A stretch of 64,000 bases of DNA from DATFVA01 sp963815785 (GTDB lineage: Bacteria > Bacteroidota > Ignavibacteria > Ignavibacteriales > Ignavibacteriaceae): positions 124,001-188,000 of the forward strand of contig CAWFHZ010000010.1 in assembly GCA_963815785.1 (NCBI GenBank), read 5' to 3'. The notes beneath the pieces were generated by a model that saw only the letters and a program-made list of their open reading frames with translations, was not told the DNA's origin and did not search any database. Shown in pieces: positions 26,999-36,650 of this stretch. The translations under genes and the position numbers were made by a program. Position 1 is the first letter of the stretch, and every line of letters begins with the position of its first letter.

Positions 26999-27487
26999 GT
27001 GTCAGAAACCTTAATGATAAAAAACGATCTGTCCGTTGAAGAGAAGTACAAACTTCTTGGAAAACAGCTTCATTCATTAATGAATAAAACTGAAAATATT
27101 TTATCGAATTTGTCAAATTTCACCGCCGCTCTTAAGCAGACTTTCGAAAAGATAAGCTGGGTTGGATTTTATTTATTTGACGGACAAAAACTTTACCTTG
27201 GTCCATTCCAGGGTAAGGTTGCATGTACTTTAATTGATATTGGTAAAGGGGTTTGCGGAACAGCGGCAGAATCAGGAAAATCTTTAATAGTTGAGGATGT
27301 AGATAAATTTCCCGGACATATTGCTTGCGATCCCGAATCCAGATCCGAAATAGTTATACCCATTATGAAGAATAACAATTTATTCGGTGTACTCGATCTC
27401 GATAGTGCAGAACTGAACTCATTCAATGAAATCGATAGAAAATATCTTGAGGAATATTGTAAATTTCTTTCTTCAGAAATAATTTAA
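26999..27487 (+). CDS. Free methionine-(R)-sulfoxide reductase (GAF domain)
   Basis: 162 residues, a single GAF domain of the fRMsr (YebR/Kyp) type that reduces free methionine-R-sulfoxide. The three family cysteines are present: C in GKVACTLIDIGKG, C in GVCGTAAE, and C in HIACDPESRSEIVIP. The fold landmarks SWVGFYLFDGQKLYLGPFQG and FGVLDLDS are also typical. The start is GTG two bases after the lon stop codon; an ATG five codons in is an alternative. Coupling to lon fits a shared role in oxidative and protein-damage repair, though that link is inference. Confidence 0.92.
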   Translation: MSETLMIKNDLSVEEKYKLLGKQLHSLMNKTENILSNLSNFTAALKQTFEKISWVGFYLFDGQKLYLGPFQGKVACTLIDIGKGVCGTAAESGKSLIVEDVDKFPGHIACDPESRSEIVIPIMKNNNLFGVLDLDSAELNSFNEIDRKYLEEYCKFLSSEII

Positions 27488-27514
27488 TTCATAAATCATT
27501 TTTTTTAATTCCAG

Positions 27515-29158
27515 ATGGCATACATTGTAACAGCAAGAAAATGGCGTCCACAAAAATTCAGTGAAGTTGTCGGACAGGAACACATAACGGCAACACTGAA
27601 AAACGCTATTAATACCAATCGGATTGCTCACGCATACCTATTTACTGGTCCCAGAGGCGTGGGAAAAACTACAACAGCCCGGATACTTGCAAAATCATTA
27701 AATTGTCTTAACCCAAAAGATGCCGAACCCTGCAATGAATGTGAAATGTGTAAATCAATTCGTGATAATCAGTCTCTGGATATTATTGAAATTGACGGAG
27801 CTTCAAACCGTGGCATTGATGAAATAAGAACACTCAGAGAATCAGTTAAATATGCACCAACAAGAGGAAAGTATAAAGTATATATTATTGATGAAGTCCA
27901 TATGCTAACAAGGGAATCATTTAATGCTTTCCTTAAAACACTTGAAGAACCACCGGGACACACCATTTTTATTTTCGCTACAACTGATGTGCATAAAGTA
28001 CCTCTTACTATAATCTCAAGATGCCAGAGATTTGACTTCAGAAGAATCCAGTTAAATACAATTAAAGAACTGCTGGGCAAAATTGCAAAGGAAGAAAATA
28101 TTGAGATTGATGATAAAACCCTTACAATAATTTCAAAAAAAGCGGACGGAGCTTTAAGAGATGCCGAAAGTTATTTTGACCAGGTTGTTTCTTTCTGTGG
28201 AAATAAAATAGATCCGACAACTGTTTCGCATATGTTAAATCTGGTTGATGACGAATTATACTTTATGATTTCAGACGCGGTACTAACTAAGCAATTCAAG
28301 ACAGTATTCGAGGTTACAAAACTTCTCTACGAAAACGGATGGGACTTTGTTGATTTTATGGATGGGCTCACCGAACACTTCAGAAATATACTTACAGTGA
28401 TTTTAACCGAAAGGACAGAACTAATTGAAACTGCTGAAGTTTACCGTGAAAAATATTTAAATTATCTTTATAAATTCACTGAAGGTGATCTTCTAAGGCT
28501 TCTGAACTTTTTAAATAAAACACAGCAGGAATTCCGTTATTCACAAAATCAGAAATTGAAAGTTGAAATTTCACTTAGTCATTTGATCGGGCTTGAGAAA
28601 TCTTCCACTATCAGTGAAATATTAAATGGGTTAACTGAAAAAAAAAGCCCCGAAATAATTAGCCAAATTCATCAGGAAAATAAACCTCAATTAAAAATTT
28701 CAATCCCGAAAACAATTGATAAAACATCTCCAATAGAAGAAAATAGAGAACCCGAAATAAATTCAAAGAAAAAATCACATGATTACCAGATTAATTCGGC
28801 TCTGGATATCAGCAGCATCAAAAAAAAATGGGAGGGATTTGTAGGTTTGATTATGAGTGAGAAAGCGCTAATCTTCGGACCATTTTTAAATGGTGTTGAA
28901 GTAATTAACCTGGATGGAAATAATCTTGAATTGAAAACTACTGATTCACATTCGCCTGCCCTGATTGATCAGTACAAAGGATATATCGCAAAAAAAACAG
29001 CGGAATATTTTGGAAAGAAACTTAATTTTATTCTCACCATTACGGAAAAATTAGATAAAGATGAAAAGAAGTTGAATATTAGTAAAATAACTTCTGACGA
29101 TAAAGATCCTTATGTAAACGCAATTATTTCTGAGTTGGGGGCTAAAAGGATAGAATAA
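27515..29158 (+). CDS. dnaX: DNA polymerase III subunit gamma/tau
   Basis: 547 residues. It is the clamp-loader ATPase that opens the sliding clamp. Domain I has Walker A GPRGVGKTTTAR, a zinc-binding cysteine set (CLNPKDAEPCNECEMC) and Walker B IIDEVHML, with LEEPPGHTIFIFATTD as sensor 1. Domains II-III end near residue 370. The remaining ~170 residues are low-complexity and then a tau-like C-terminal domain (IKKKWEGFVGLIMSEKALIF ...). A run of nine A at 28638-28646 directly after domain III may allow slippage to a short gamma form (separate entry). No strong SD is visible before ATG. Confidence 0.96.
   Translation: MAYIVTARKWRPQKFSEVVGQEHITATLKNAINTNRIAHAYLFTGPRGVGKTTTARILAKSLNCLNPKDAEPCNECEMCKSIRDNQSLDIIEIDGASNRGIDEIRTLRESVKYAPTRGKYKVYIIDEVHMLTRESFNAFLKTLEEPPGHTIFIFATTDVHKVPLTIISRCQRFDFRRIQLNTIKELLGKIAKEENIEIDDKTLTIISKKADGALRDAESYFDQVVSFCGNKIDPTTVSHMLNLVDDELYFMISDAVLTKQFKTVFEVTKLLYENGWDFVDFMDGLTEHFRNILTVILTERTELIETAEVYREKYLNYLYKFTEGDLLRLLNFLNKTQQEFRYSQNQKLKVEISLSHLIGLEKSSTISEILNGLTEKKSPEIISQIHQENKPQLKISIPKTIDKTSPIEENREPEINSKKKSHDYQINSALDISSIKKKWEGFVGLIMSEKALIFGPFLNGVEVINLDGNNLELKTTDSHSPALIDQYKGYIAKKTAEYFGKKLNFILTITEKLDKDEKKLNISKITSDDKDPYVNAIISELGAKRIE
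28637..28646 (+). promoter_or_regulatory. Possible dnaX slippage site (G followed by nine A)
   Basis: Codons 375-377 read GAA AAA AAA and are followed by AGC. Gaining one A gives KKKPRNN and a stop, a product of 382 residues. Losing one A gives KKAPK-type sequence and a stop, a product of 380 residues. Both would be gamma-sized proteins lacking the tau tail. A run of nine A is the slippage signal known from Thermus dnaX. The A AAA AAA heptamer would also suit -1 ribosomal frameshifting. Function here is inferred from position only; other nine-A runs occur in the window. Confidence 0.45.
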
Positions 29159-29249
29159 AATTCAAATTTCAGCCAAAATTCCATTCATTTACCTCTTTTT
29201 CTGATCTTCACATTTTTGATAAATAATCTTAATATATGTATTTTAGTAA

Positions 29250-29921
29250 ATGTCCAAAAATTTAATTGTGGCAATTGACGGCCCAGCCGGTAGTGGTAAA
29301 AGTACTTCTGCCAGATTAGTTGCTCAAGAATTGGGCTATTTATATATAGACACCGGTGCTATGTACAGAGCGGTAACTTTTTTATCAATAAAAAAAAAGT
29401 TACAAAACGAAAAAGAGATAATTGAACTCGCTGAAACTACTGATATCAAATTAAATTTTGAAAACGGTGAAACCAGGGTTTCTGTTGGTGATCTTGACAT
29501 TACTGAGGAATTACGAACATACGAAGTAAACTCTAAAGTTAGTGAAATCAGTAAGATAGCAGATGTTAGAAAAGCCCTGGTGAATAAACAACGCCAATAT
29601 GCTTCTAAAAATCTGGGAATCGTTATGGAAGGAAGAGATATCGGTACCGTTGTATTCCCCGATGCAGATGTGAAAATTTTTTTAACGGCCTCTCTTGAAC
29701 AAAGAGTTCAGCGGAGATCAAAAGAATATGATATTAAAGGAATACATATCCCTGTTGAAAATATTAAGGAGAATCTCGTTCGGAGAGATAATATTGATTC
29801 AACACGTAAAGCCAGTCCATTGATAAAAGCTGCTGGCGCAATTGAAATTGATACTTCATCAGTTACTATAGAAGAACAAGTTCAACTTATTCTGGATGAA
29901 GTTAGAAAAAAGAAAATATGA
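29250..29921 (+). CDS. cmk: Cytidylate kinase
   Basis: 223 residues. It phosphorylates CMP and dCMP with ATP. The P-loop is IDGPAGSGKSTSARLVA, followed by YLYIDTGAMYRAVT. The NMP-binding and lid regions have GIVMEGRDIGTVVFPDADVKIF, QRRSKEYDIKG and RRDNIDSTRKASPL. The gene lies directly upstream of rpsA, the classical cmk-rpsA neighbourhood conserved across bacteria. No strong SD precedes ATG 29250. Confidence 0.97.
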   Translation: MSKNLIVAIDGPAGSGKSTSARLVAQELGYLYIDTGAMYRAVTFLSIKKKLQNEKEIIELAETTDIKLNFENGETRVSVGDLDITEELRTYEVNSKVSEISKIADVRKALVNKQRQYASKNLGIVMEGRDIGTVVFPDADVKIFLTASLEQRVQRRSKEYDIKGIHIPVENIKENLVRRDNIDSTRKASPLIKAAGAIEIDTSSVTIEEQVQLILDEVRKKKI

Positions 29922-30027
29922 TAAAGTCATCTTAACCAATTATGTATAATTAAAAAGATGCGGTTCTGTTTTTTCTGATGACTTAGTAACAGCAAACTGC
30001 AGTAAATTATTTATTTCAGGAGGATTA

Positions 30028-31848
30028 ATGTCCGAAGAGACAAAAGAAGCGACCAGAGGTGTTATTACAGCTAAAGATTATGAAAAAGCAAAAAAGAATT
30101 TTCAGAATGAGGAGTATTCTCAGGAAGAATTTCTAACCCTTGCCAAGCTATACGCCGACTCTTTCAAAGATGTTAAAGAAGGTGAATTGGTAAAGGGTAA
30201 AATTGTAAGAATCCAGAATGATAACGTAATCATAGATGTTGGTTTTAAATCGGAAGGATCAATTCCTAAAAATGAATTCCGTGAAGATGAAGAAATCAAA
30301 ATAGGCAATGAAGTTGAAGTAGTGCTTGAAAGCGTGGAGGATCAGGAAGGAAATCTTGTTCTCAGTAAGCAAAGAGCCGATTTCCTCAGAATTTGGGAAA
30401 AAGTTGTTAGCGCCCATGAAACAGGTGAAATACTTCAGGGAAAAATTATTAAGAGAATCAAAGGCGGAATGGTTGTGGATCTTATGGGAATGGAAGCTTT
30501 TCTTCCGGGTTCTCAGATCGATATCCGTCCCATCAGAGATTTTGATGCGTTTGTTGGTCAGACAATGGATTTCAAAGTTGTAAAAGTTAATATACCAACT
30601 GAGAACGTGGTTGTTTCTCATAAAGTTCTTGTTGAAGAAGAAATTGCCGATCAAAGAAATGCAATTCTCGACAGCCTGGAAAGAGGACAAATACTTGAAG
30701 GTACGGCAAAAGCAATAACAGATTTCGGTGTATTCGTAGATCTTGGCGGAGTCGATGGGCTTATTCATATAACTGATCTCAGCTGGGGCAGAATTAATCA
30801 TCCTAATGAAGTTGTAAAACTTGATCAGACTATTAAGGTTGTTGTAACAGATTTTGATGAAGAGAAAAAGAGAATTTCACTCAGCTTGAAGAAACTTCTC
30901 CCCCATCCATGGGAAAATATTCAGGAGAAATACAAAGTTGGAGATAAAGTATCCGGAAGAGTTGTTTCTCTAACTGATTACGGCGCATTTATAGAAATTG
31001 AAAAAGGTATTGAAGGTCTGATTCATAATTCAGAAATGAGCTGGACTCAGCATATTAAACATCCTTCACAGGTTGTTGCAATGGGTCAGGTTATTGAAGC
31101 AGTTATTCTTAGCCTTGATAAAGAAGAAAAGAAAATATCGCTTGGAATTAAACAGCTTGAACCAGATCCCTGGGAATCTCTCATGCAGAAATATCCCGTT
31201 GGTTCACAGCATTCAGGTATCGCAAGAAACCTTACAAACTTTGGTGTATTTGTAGAACTTGAACCCGGAGTTGACGGACTTGTTCATATCTCTGATTTAA
31301 GCTGGACAAAGAAAATCCGTCATCCCGGTGAAGTTGTTAAAAAAGGCGAGAAACTTGATGTTATAGTACTCGGCGTAGATGTTGATCAACGGAAAATTTC
31401 TCTAGGACACAAACAGGTTGAGGAAAATCCTTGGAACAACTTCGAGAAAGTTTATAATGTTGGAACTATAACCGACGGTAAAGTTGTAAGAATAATTGAA
31501 AAAGGATTAATAGCTGAACTTCCGGAAAAAGTCGATGGCTTTGTTCCGACAAATCAGCTGGTAACAAATAAAGTAAAAAATATTGCAAATCATTTTCCTG
31601 TAGATGATGTTATTCCTTTGAAGGTAATAGAATTTGATAAAGAGAATAAAAAGATAGTTCTCAGCGCTATTGCCGTCTTAAAGGAAAAATCAGAACAGGA
31701 AGTCAGAGAATACCTTGATAAACATAAACTTGACAGGGTTTCTGTTGAAGAAATAATGAGTGCTGAAACAGGAGTTATTGATTCATCTGATTTTCCTATT
31801 TTTGAACTTCCGGATGAACATCAATCTTCTCAGCAGGATAAATCCTAA
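30028..31848 (+). CDS. rpsA: 30S ribosomal protein S1
   Basis: 606 residues containing six S1 (OB-fold) repeats, recognisable from GELVKGKIVRIQNDNVIIDVG, GEILQGKIIKRIKGGMVVDL, GQILEGTAKAITDFGVFVDL, GDKVSGRVVSLTDYGAFIEI, GSQHSGIARNLTNFGVFVEL and GTITDGKVVRIIEKGLIAEL. S1 binds mRNA leaders on the 30S subunit and helps initiate translation. The SD CAGGAGGATTAATG is the strongest in the window, fitting high expression. It follows cmk by 106 bases and has its own terminator. A spaced dyad in its leader is noted among the findings. Confidence 0.97.
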   Translation: MSEETKEATRGVITAKDYEKAKKNFQNEEYSQEEFLTLAKLYADSFKDVKEGELVKGKIVRIQNDNVIIDVGFKSEGSIPKNEFREDEEIKIGNEVEVVLESVEDQEGNLVLSKQRADFLRIWEKVVSAHETGEILQGKIIKRIKGGMVVDLMGMEAFLPGSQIDIRPIRDFDAFVGQTMDFKVVKVNIPTENVVVSHKVLVEEEIADQRNAILDSLERGQILEGTAKAITDFGVFVDLGGVDGLIHITDLSWGRINHPNEVVKLDQTIKVVVTDFDEEKKRISLSLKKLLPHPWENIQEKYKVGDKVSGRVVSLTDYGAFIEIEKGIEGLIHNSEMSWTQHIKHPSQVVAMGQVIEAVILSLDKEEKKISLGIKQLEPDPWESLMQKYPVGSQHSGIARNLTNFGVFVELEPGVDGLVHISDLSWTKKIRHPGEVVKKGEKLDVIVLGVDVDQRKISLGHKQVEENPWNNFEKVYNVGTITDGKVVRIIEKGLIAELPEKVDGFVPTNQLVTNKVKNIANHFPVDDVIPLKVIEFDKENKKIVLSAIAVLKEKSEQEVREYLDKHKLDRVSVEEIMSAETGVIDSSDFPIFELPDEHQSSQQDKS

Positions 31849-31866
31849 CCGGTTCTGCAAAATATT

Positions 31867-31905
31867 AAAGAGCGGGATATAATCTCCCGCTCTTTTGATT
31901 TTAAA
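31867..31905 (+). terminator. Rho-independent terminator of rpsA
   Basis: Eleven-bp stem AAAGAGCGGGA/TCCCGCTCTTT around a seven-base loop, followed by TGATTTT. It lies 18 bases after the rpsA stop and directly before the mtaB coding region. Confidence 0.92.
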
Positions 31906-31918
31906 TAACACAACCAGA

Positions 31919-33245
31919 TTGAATAAAGTAGCGTTACATACTCTTGGCTGTAAACTGAATTTTTCAGAAACATCTACAATTGGGAACCAGTTTTTAACCA
32001 AAGGTTTCAAGATTGTTGATTTCAGAGAAAGTGCAGATATTTATGTATTTAATACCTGCTCAGTAACGGATAATGCTGAAAAAGAATGTCGTCAGCTTGT
32101 AAGAAGAGTATTACGTCAGAATCCAAATGCATATGTAATTGTAACAGGATGTTATGCCCAGCTTCGTCCCGGGGAAATTTCCAGAATACAAGGTGTTGAT
32201 GCAGATCCTCGGATCAAAAGAAAAATTTAATATTTTTGAGTTGCTGAATAATTTTGAAAAATCAGGTCTATCCTGTATTTACACTTCACCCAGTGGAGAA
32301 CTTGATGAATTCGGTCCGGCACATTCAACCGATGCTGACAGCAGAACCAGGGCTTATTTCAAAATACAGGATGGCTGTGATTACAAATGTTCTTTCTGTA
32401 CAATACCTGAAGCCCGGGGTTTTAGCAGAAGCATGGAGGTTAATTCAGCTATTGAGGAATTCAGAAATCTCCTTACCAATGGTTACAAAGAAATTATCCT
32501 GACAGGTGTGAATGTTGGAGACTATGGTAAATTTTACAACACTGATTTGTATAAGCTTCTTCTTAAACTGGTTGAAATTCCCGGTGATTTCAGAATAAGA
32601 ATTAGTTCAATCGAACCAAATCTCCTGAGTGATGAGATCATTCAGCTGGTTGCTTCAAATGAAAAATTTTGCAAACATTTTCATATACCATTACAAAGCG
32701 GAAGTCCGGAAATTCTGAAAAAAATGAGACGCCGGTATACAGTTGAAGATTATTATAATCTTATTACCAAATTAAACGATCAGATAACAGATGTTGGAAT
32801 AGGTGTTGATGTGATAGTTGGTTTCCCGGGAGAAACCGAGGATAATTTTAATGAGACTTATAACTTTATTCGGGATCTTGATATTTCTTATCTGCATGTA
32901 TTTACCTACTCTGAAAGACCCGGCACAGTTGCAATTGATATGAAACCGCAGGTTGATATCACTCAACGCAGAGAAAGAAGCAAAAAACTTCAGGAACTGA
33001 GTAACCGGAAGAAGAATCATTTTTATAACAGGATGATAGGTAGAAATCTCAATGTGCTCTTCGAATCAGAAAACAGCAACGGCATAATAACGGGATTTTC
33101 ATCCAATTATGTAAAAGTAAGTTCCGAATTTAATCCTGAATTAATTAATTCTATTACAAGTGTAAAAATTAACCGGGTTGAAAATTTAATTTGTTCCGGA
33201 GAAATAACAGCGACAAAAAAATCAGTTGACTCATTAGCATCTTAA
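31919..33245 (+). CDS. mtaB: tRNA (N6-threonylcarbamoyladenosine-37-C2)-methylthiotransferase MtaB, frameshifted
   Basis: A radical SAM methylthiotransferase of the MtaB family that converts t6A37 to ms2t6A37 in tRNA. The N-terminal UPF0004 domain has its three cluster cysteines (HTLGCKLNFSE, FNTCSVTDNAEKEC, VTGCYAQL). The radical SAM domain has QDGCDYKCSFCTIPEARG with CxxxCxxC, and a TRAM-like end follows. The frame changes after RIQGVD: removing the single g at 32201 gives GVDQILGSKEKF, the expected family sequence, so the gene is split by a one-base insertion not in a homopolymer. The start is uncertain: TTG 31919 gives MNKVALHTLGCK, while TTG 31895 lies inside the rpsA terminator. Confidence 0.88.
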
Positions 33246-33268
33246 TTATAAAATTGATATTAAAAAAT

Positions 33269-34000
33269 ATGAAATATTCCCTACTAACCATTCTCTTCTT
33301 ATCAACGTTAACATTTGCGCAGATATCTCCCCAATCCTCCATGGAATTAAAGAACACTTTACTTGAAAATCTGAAGAAAGAGTCCACAAACATAAATTTA
33401 TCTTCCCTGGAAAGATCGAAGAAAAATCCGGGTCTCGCTATAATTTATTCTTTACTACTGCCCGGAATGGGAGAATTATATGCGGATGGTTACTCAAGCG
33501 GAAAATATTTTACAATTGCTGAGGGTACACTATGGGGAGTTTTTATTGGGATGAATACATATGCAAACTGGCAGAAAGATCGTTATGTAGCTTATGCTGT
33601 AACAAACGGGGGTATAAATACTTCTGGTAAAGATGCAGATTACTACGCTACTATAGGAGAATATTCCAGCATTACACAATTTAATGATGCACAGGCACTA
33701 AACCATGACTTTGAGACTATGTATAATGTTGAAACTCATTATTGGAACTGGCCTACCACTGAACAGAGGAAAGCTTACAGAGGGATGTGGACCTCAAGTG
33801 AACAGACGTTTAATGACGTCCGTTTTGTTGTAGGAGCACTAATATTAAACAGGATTGCCAGCGCTATAAATGCTGTTCGTCTTGTTTCTGCTTATAATAA
33901 AAATCTTAAGGAAGATTTAAGCTGGAATGTTTCAGTAGGATTATTAAATAAGTCTGAATTACCAACAACAGTTGTTCTAAATTTTCAAACTGCCCTTTAA
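33269..34000 (+). CDS. DUF5683-like membrane/secreted protein
   Basis: 243 residues from ATG 33269, with a signal-like N-terminus (MKYSLLTILFLSTLTFAQ). Residues ~50-95 contain NPGLAIIYSLLLPGMGELYA, a glycine-rich hydrophobic hairpin resembling DUF5683 and related integral membrane proteins, then a second hydrophobic stretch (GTLWGVFIGMNTYANW). The C-terminal third has an amphipathic helix (RFVVGALILNRIASAINAVR) and short strands. It follows mtaB by 23 bases, so the two may be cotranscribed, but no functional link is evident. The family resemblance is from memory and moderate; the role is unknown. Confidence 0.68.
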   Translation: MKYSLLTILFLSTLTFAQISPQSSMELKNTLLENLKKESTNINLSSLERSKKNPGLAIIYSLLLPGMGELYADGYSSGKYFTIAEGTLWGVFIGMNTYANWQKDRYVAYAVTNGGINTSGKDADYYATIGEYSSITQFNDAQALNHDFETMYNVETHYWNWPTTEQRKAYRGMWTSSEQTFNDVRFVVGALILNRIASAINAVRLVSAYNKNLKEDLSWNVSVGLLNKSELPTTVVLNFQTAL

Positions 34001-34143
34001 TTTTTTGGTATTTCATTTAACTTATTGTACCAATCTGATTTAATTATTCTTTTTTCACTCTTGCTCTGTTTCTCATTCTATTTTTAATCTAGTCAGAAAC
34101 TTTAGTAACATACTTTTTAATATCAAGAACCTTTTAAAATATT

Positions 34144-34167
34144 AAAGGGAGTCGATTGACTCCCTTT
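34144..34167. terminator. Hairpin terminator between convergent genes
   Basis: Perfect 10-bp stem AAAGGGAGTC/GACTCCCTTT with a GATT loop. It lies 20 bases past the stop of the minus-strand Asp-box gene and between it and the DUF5683-like gene. The T tract is weak on both sides, so it may serve both strands. Confidence 0.78.
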
Positions 34168-34187
34168 ACTAATTGACCAAATAATTT

Positions 34188-36471
34188 TTATTTAAGAAGT
34201 ATTAATTTCTTAGTAGATGTGAAATTACCAGTTGATAATGTGTAATAGTAAATTCCACTTGCTAAGTTTTTTGCATTAAAAATCACCTTGTGATTTGTTG
34301 ATTCCATCCAGCCATCAACCAAAGTAGCAACTTCAGTTCCAAGAACATCATAAACTTTCAGAGAAACATGACTTCTTTCAGGAATCGAAAATTCAATAGT
34401 TGTAGTAGGATTGAATGGATTTGGAAAATTCTGACCCAGGTAATAGACAGTTGGCTTGGAAATATCTATCCCAACTTCCGGAGAAAAACCATACCTTCCG
34501 TCGAAATCGATTTGTTTAAGGCGATATAAATAATGACCCTGTTTCACAATATTATTATCAGAATACGAATATTCATGAATTTGAGTGCTGCTTCCATTAC
34601 CCTGAACAAATCCTATCTTATTCCATTCCGTTTTACCATTCGCAGTTTTTAAACTTCTTTCTATTTCAAATCCGCTGTTATTTATTTCTGTTGCTGTACG
34701 CCAATTAAGTAACACGGAGTTATTCTTAATTTCAGCGGTAAATGCTGTAAGTTCAACAGGAACATTATCAATTACTTCAACAGTAACTGATCTTCTGTGA
34801 ATCGGTATACCTGTCACTCCCTCACCTTGTACATTAACTGTGTAAGTTCCGTTCGGAACAGTCCCGACTGTATGGACAGTCATTGTTATACTTCCGGGGA
34901 AAGTTGTAATTGTGTTTCCGGGAGTAAATGTTATATCAAAAGAACCTGTAGCCGGAGCCGGAGTTATATCAGCTGTGAACAATGCTTCACCATCAAAAAG
35001 AGTTACGGCAGGAATTTCCACAGTATAATCAACCTGGTCATTAGTATTTCCAACAGTATTTGATGGCGGAGAAACCAGCATGGCAAAATCAGGGAAATAC
35101 CCGGTATAGCTTGCAAAGCTGCCGTTACGGAAATCTGTCCATACCATCATTGAAACATCTCCGGCGGATGTAATTGCATCATAATCACCCTGGTAACGGG
35201 GTGTTCCACCTCCACCACAGGTACTGCAGTTAATTTTCATTTTAACATTTGAAATTCTCTGATTTGGGGCAAAGGTTATTCCTCCATCATCAGAATAGCT
35301 TGCATAAATATAAGCACTATCAGAAGTCGGTGTATCCCGTGTATCCATCCATTTTACAAAAAACCTTCCTGTTTCCTTATCACACCAAATTGAAGGATGC
35401 CACTGGTTATTATTTGTTGTTGAAGGATCATCATTTACAACGACAGGAGAAGACCAGGATGTCCCCTGATCTGTTGAGTAACGACAGAAAATGTCAGGTT
35501 TATGTAAATCACCAGCGGGTGTATTAGACGCGTAGACCAGGTAAAGTCTACCACGGAATAATCCATAACTATTATCCGCAGTTATAAACGGATAAGGTCT
35601 TGTCCTCATATTCTGGACAGAATTTCTACCGTTAACATTAGTCCCAACATAATTAGCAAAATTATTTGTTGACATTAATGCAAAAGTGGCTCCTCCATCG
35701 GTGGAACGATAGAGTCTGTAAGTTGGTCCAAAGCTATTGCCTTCATTTGTAACAAAATAAACACAACCACCCGGTACATCGCTGCCAATTACATTTGGTC
35801 CTACTGCAACCATTGCGCCTGGCAAAGGAGAATCGTTCACACTGTAGGTTTGTGTAAATGTAGCTCCAAGATCTGTGCTTCTTGCAAAATTATGAGCTGT
35901 AAAGACTGGTACTTGTCATAGTCGCATACACATAATTTGCAAATGGTCCGTCGGTCTGATCAGCAGCCATCCAGCATTTATCACCTCCGCTAACGGCGTT
36001 AGCAGCTGATGACCATGTCTGCCCGTTATCACTCGAACGAATTACCTTTGCACCTGAAATTGATCCATACATTTGCATGTAATAAAGATTACCAAGACTG
36101 TCATATGCTGTTACAGGATCGCCGGCAACGGATGTACCGAAAGGAGGAGTAGAAGCAAGCCAGTCGTGACCATCATAGGTTCTGTGTGCACCATTAATAT
36201 TAAATGCATTAAAATATTGCAACGGATCATTTGGATTTACCGACATATGCGGTTCCGCAAAATCCACTCCAATATTAAAATTATCAAATCCATCAATGGT
36301 AATAACATCAGCATTAAATCCCATAGGAACGTAGGATTGAATCATCTGCTGAGTTAAATGATCTACCCTGGGATCTTCCTCCCCCTGCGGATATAAGCTG
36401 CTTGTGATAAATAAGAACAACAAAGGTAAGATTAAAAGAAAGGATTCAAAATGGTATTTCTTGTTAAACAT
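34188..36471 (-). CDS. Secreted sialidase-like (Asp-box) protein with T9SS sorting domain, frameshifted
   Basis: About 760 residues after correction. It begins with a signal peptide (ATG 36471, SD GAGG) and has Asp-box/BNR repeats of a sialidase-type propeller: RSSDNGQTWSS, RSTDGGATF, YSTDQGTSWSSP, YSDDGGITF. A beta-rich module (DYTVEIPAVTLFDGEALF) and an ELNWRTATE-type FnIII-like segment follow, then a T9SS type A domain (QNFPNPFNPTTTIEFSIP ... KKLILLK). The frame breaks at 35904: dropping one base joins ATMTSTS to FTAHNFARSTDLGATF. Real sialidase activity is not implied, since Asp-box propellers occur in many secreted proteins. The gene is alone between a terminator and a 179-base gap. Confidence 0.87.
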
Positions 36472-36650
36472 GACACCTCACTCTTTAAGTTTATCTGACT
36501 GGTTAATTAATTATTTAGAATTTTAAATTGGAAAAGTTGTTAAATATTAAAAACAAAGTGAGTATTTTTTAATAGCTTCAAATATAAATGAGATACTGAT
36601 TAAAGTTATAAAAATATTTTCTAAATAGTAATAAATTTCGGCCGGTCGGA

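Noticed and set aside
28820..28828. Second nine-A run in dnaX as a slippage site
   Set aside because: It lies deep in the tau-like tail, where shifted frames would not give a gamma-sized product. It shows that long A runs are common in this sequence.
29390..29398. Nine-A run in cmk
   Set aside because: It is inside a compact enzyme where slippage would only inactivate the protein; treated as background of an AT-rich genome.
30259..30801. 180-residue open frame antisense to rpsA
   Set aside because: It is a shadow of a highly conserved S1 gene, with no SD and no recognisable domain.
34188..36471. Calling the Asp-box protein a functional sialidase
   Set aside because: Asp boxes alone do not show catalysis; the arginine triad and nucleophile of true sialidases could not be identified.
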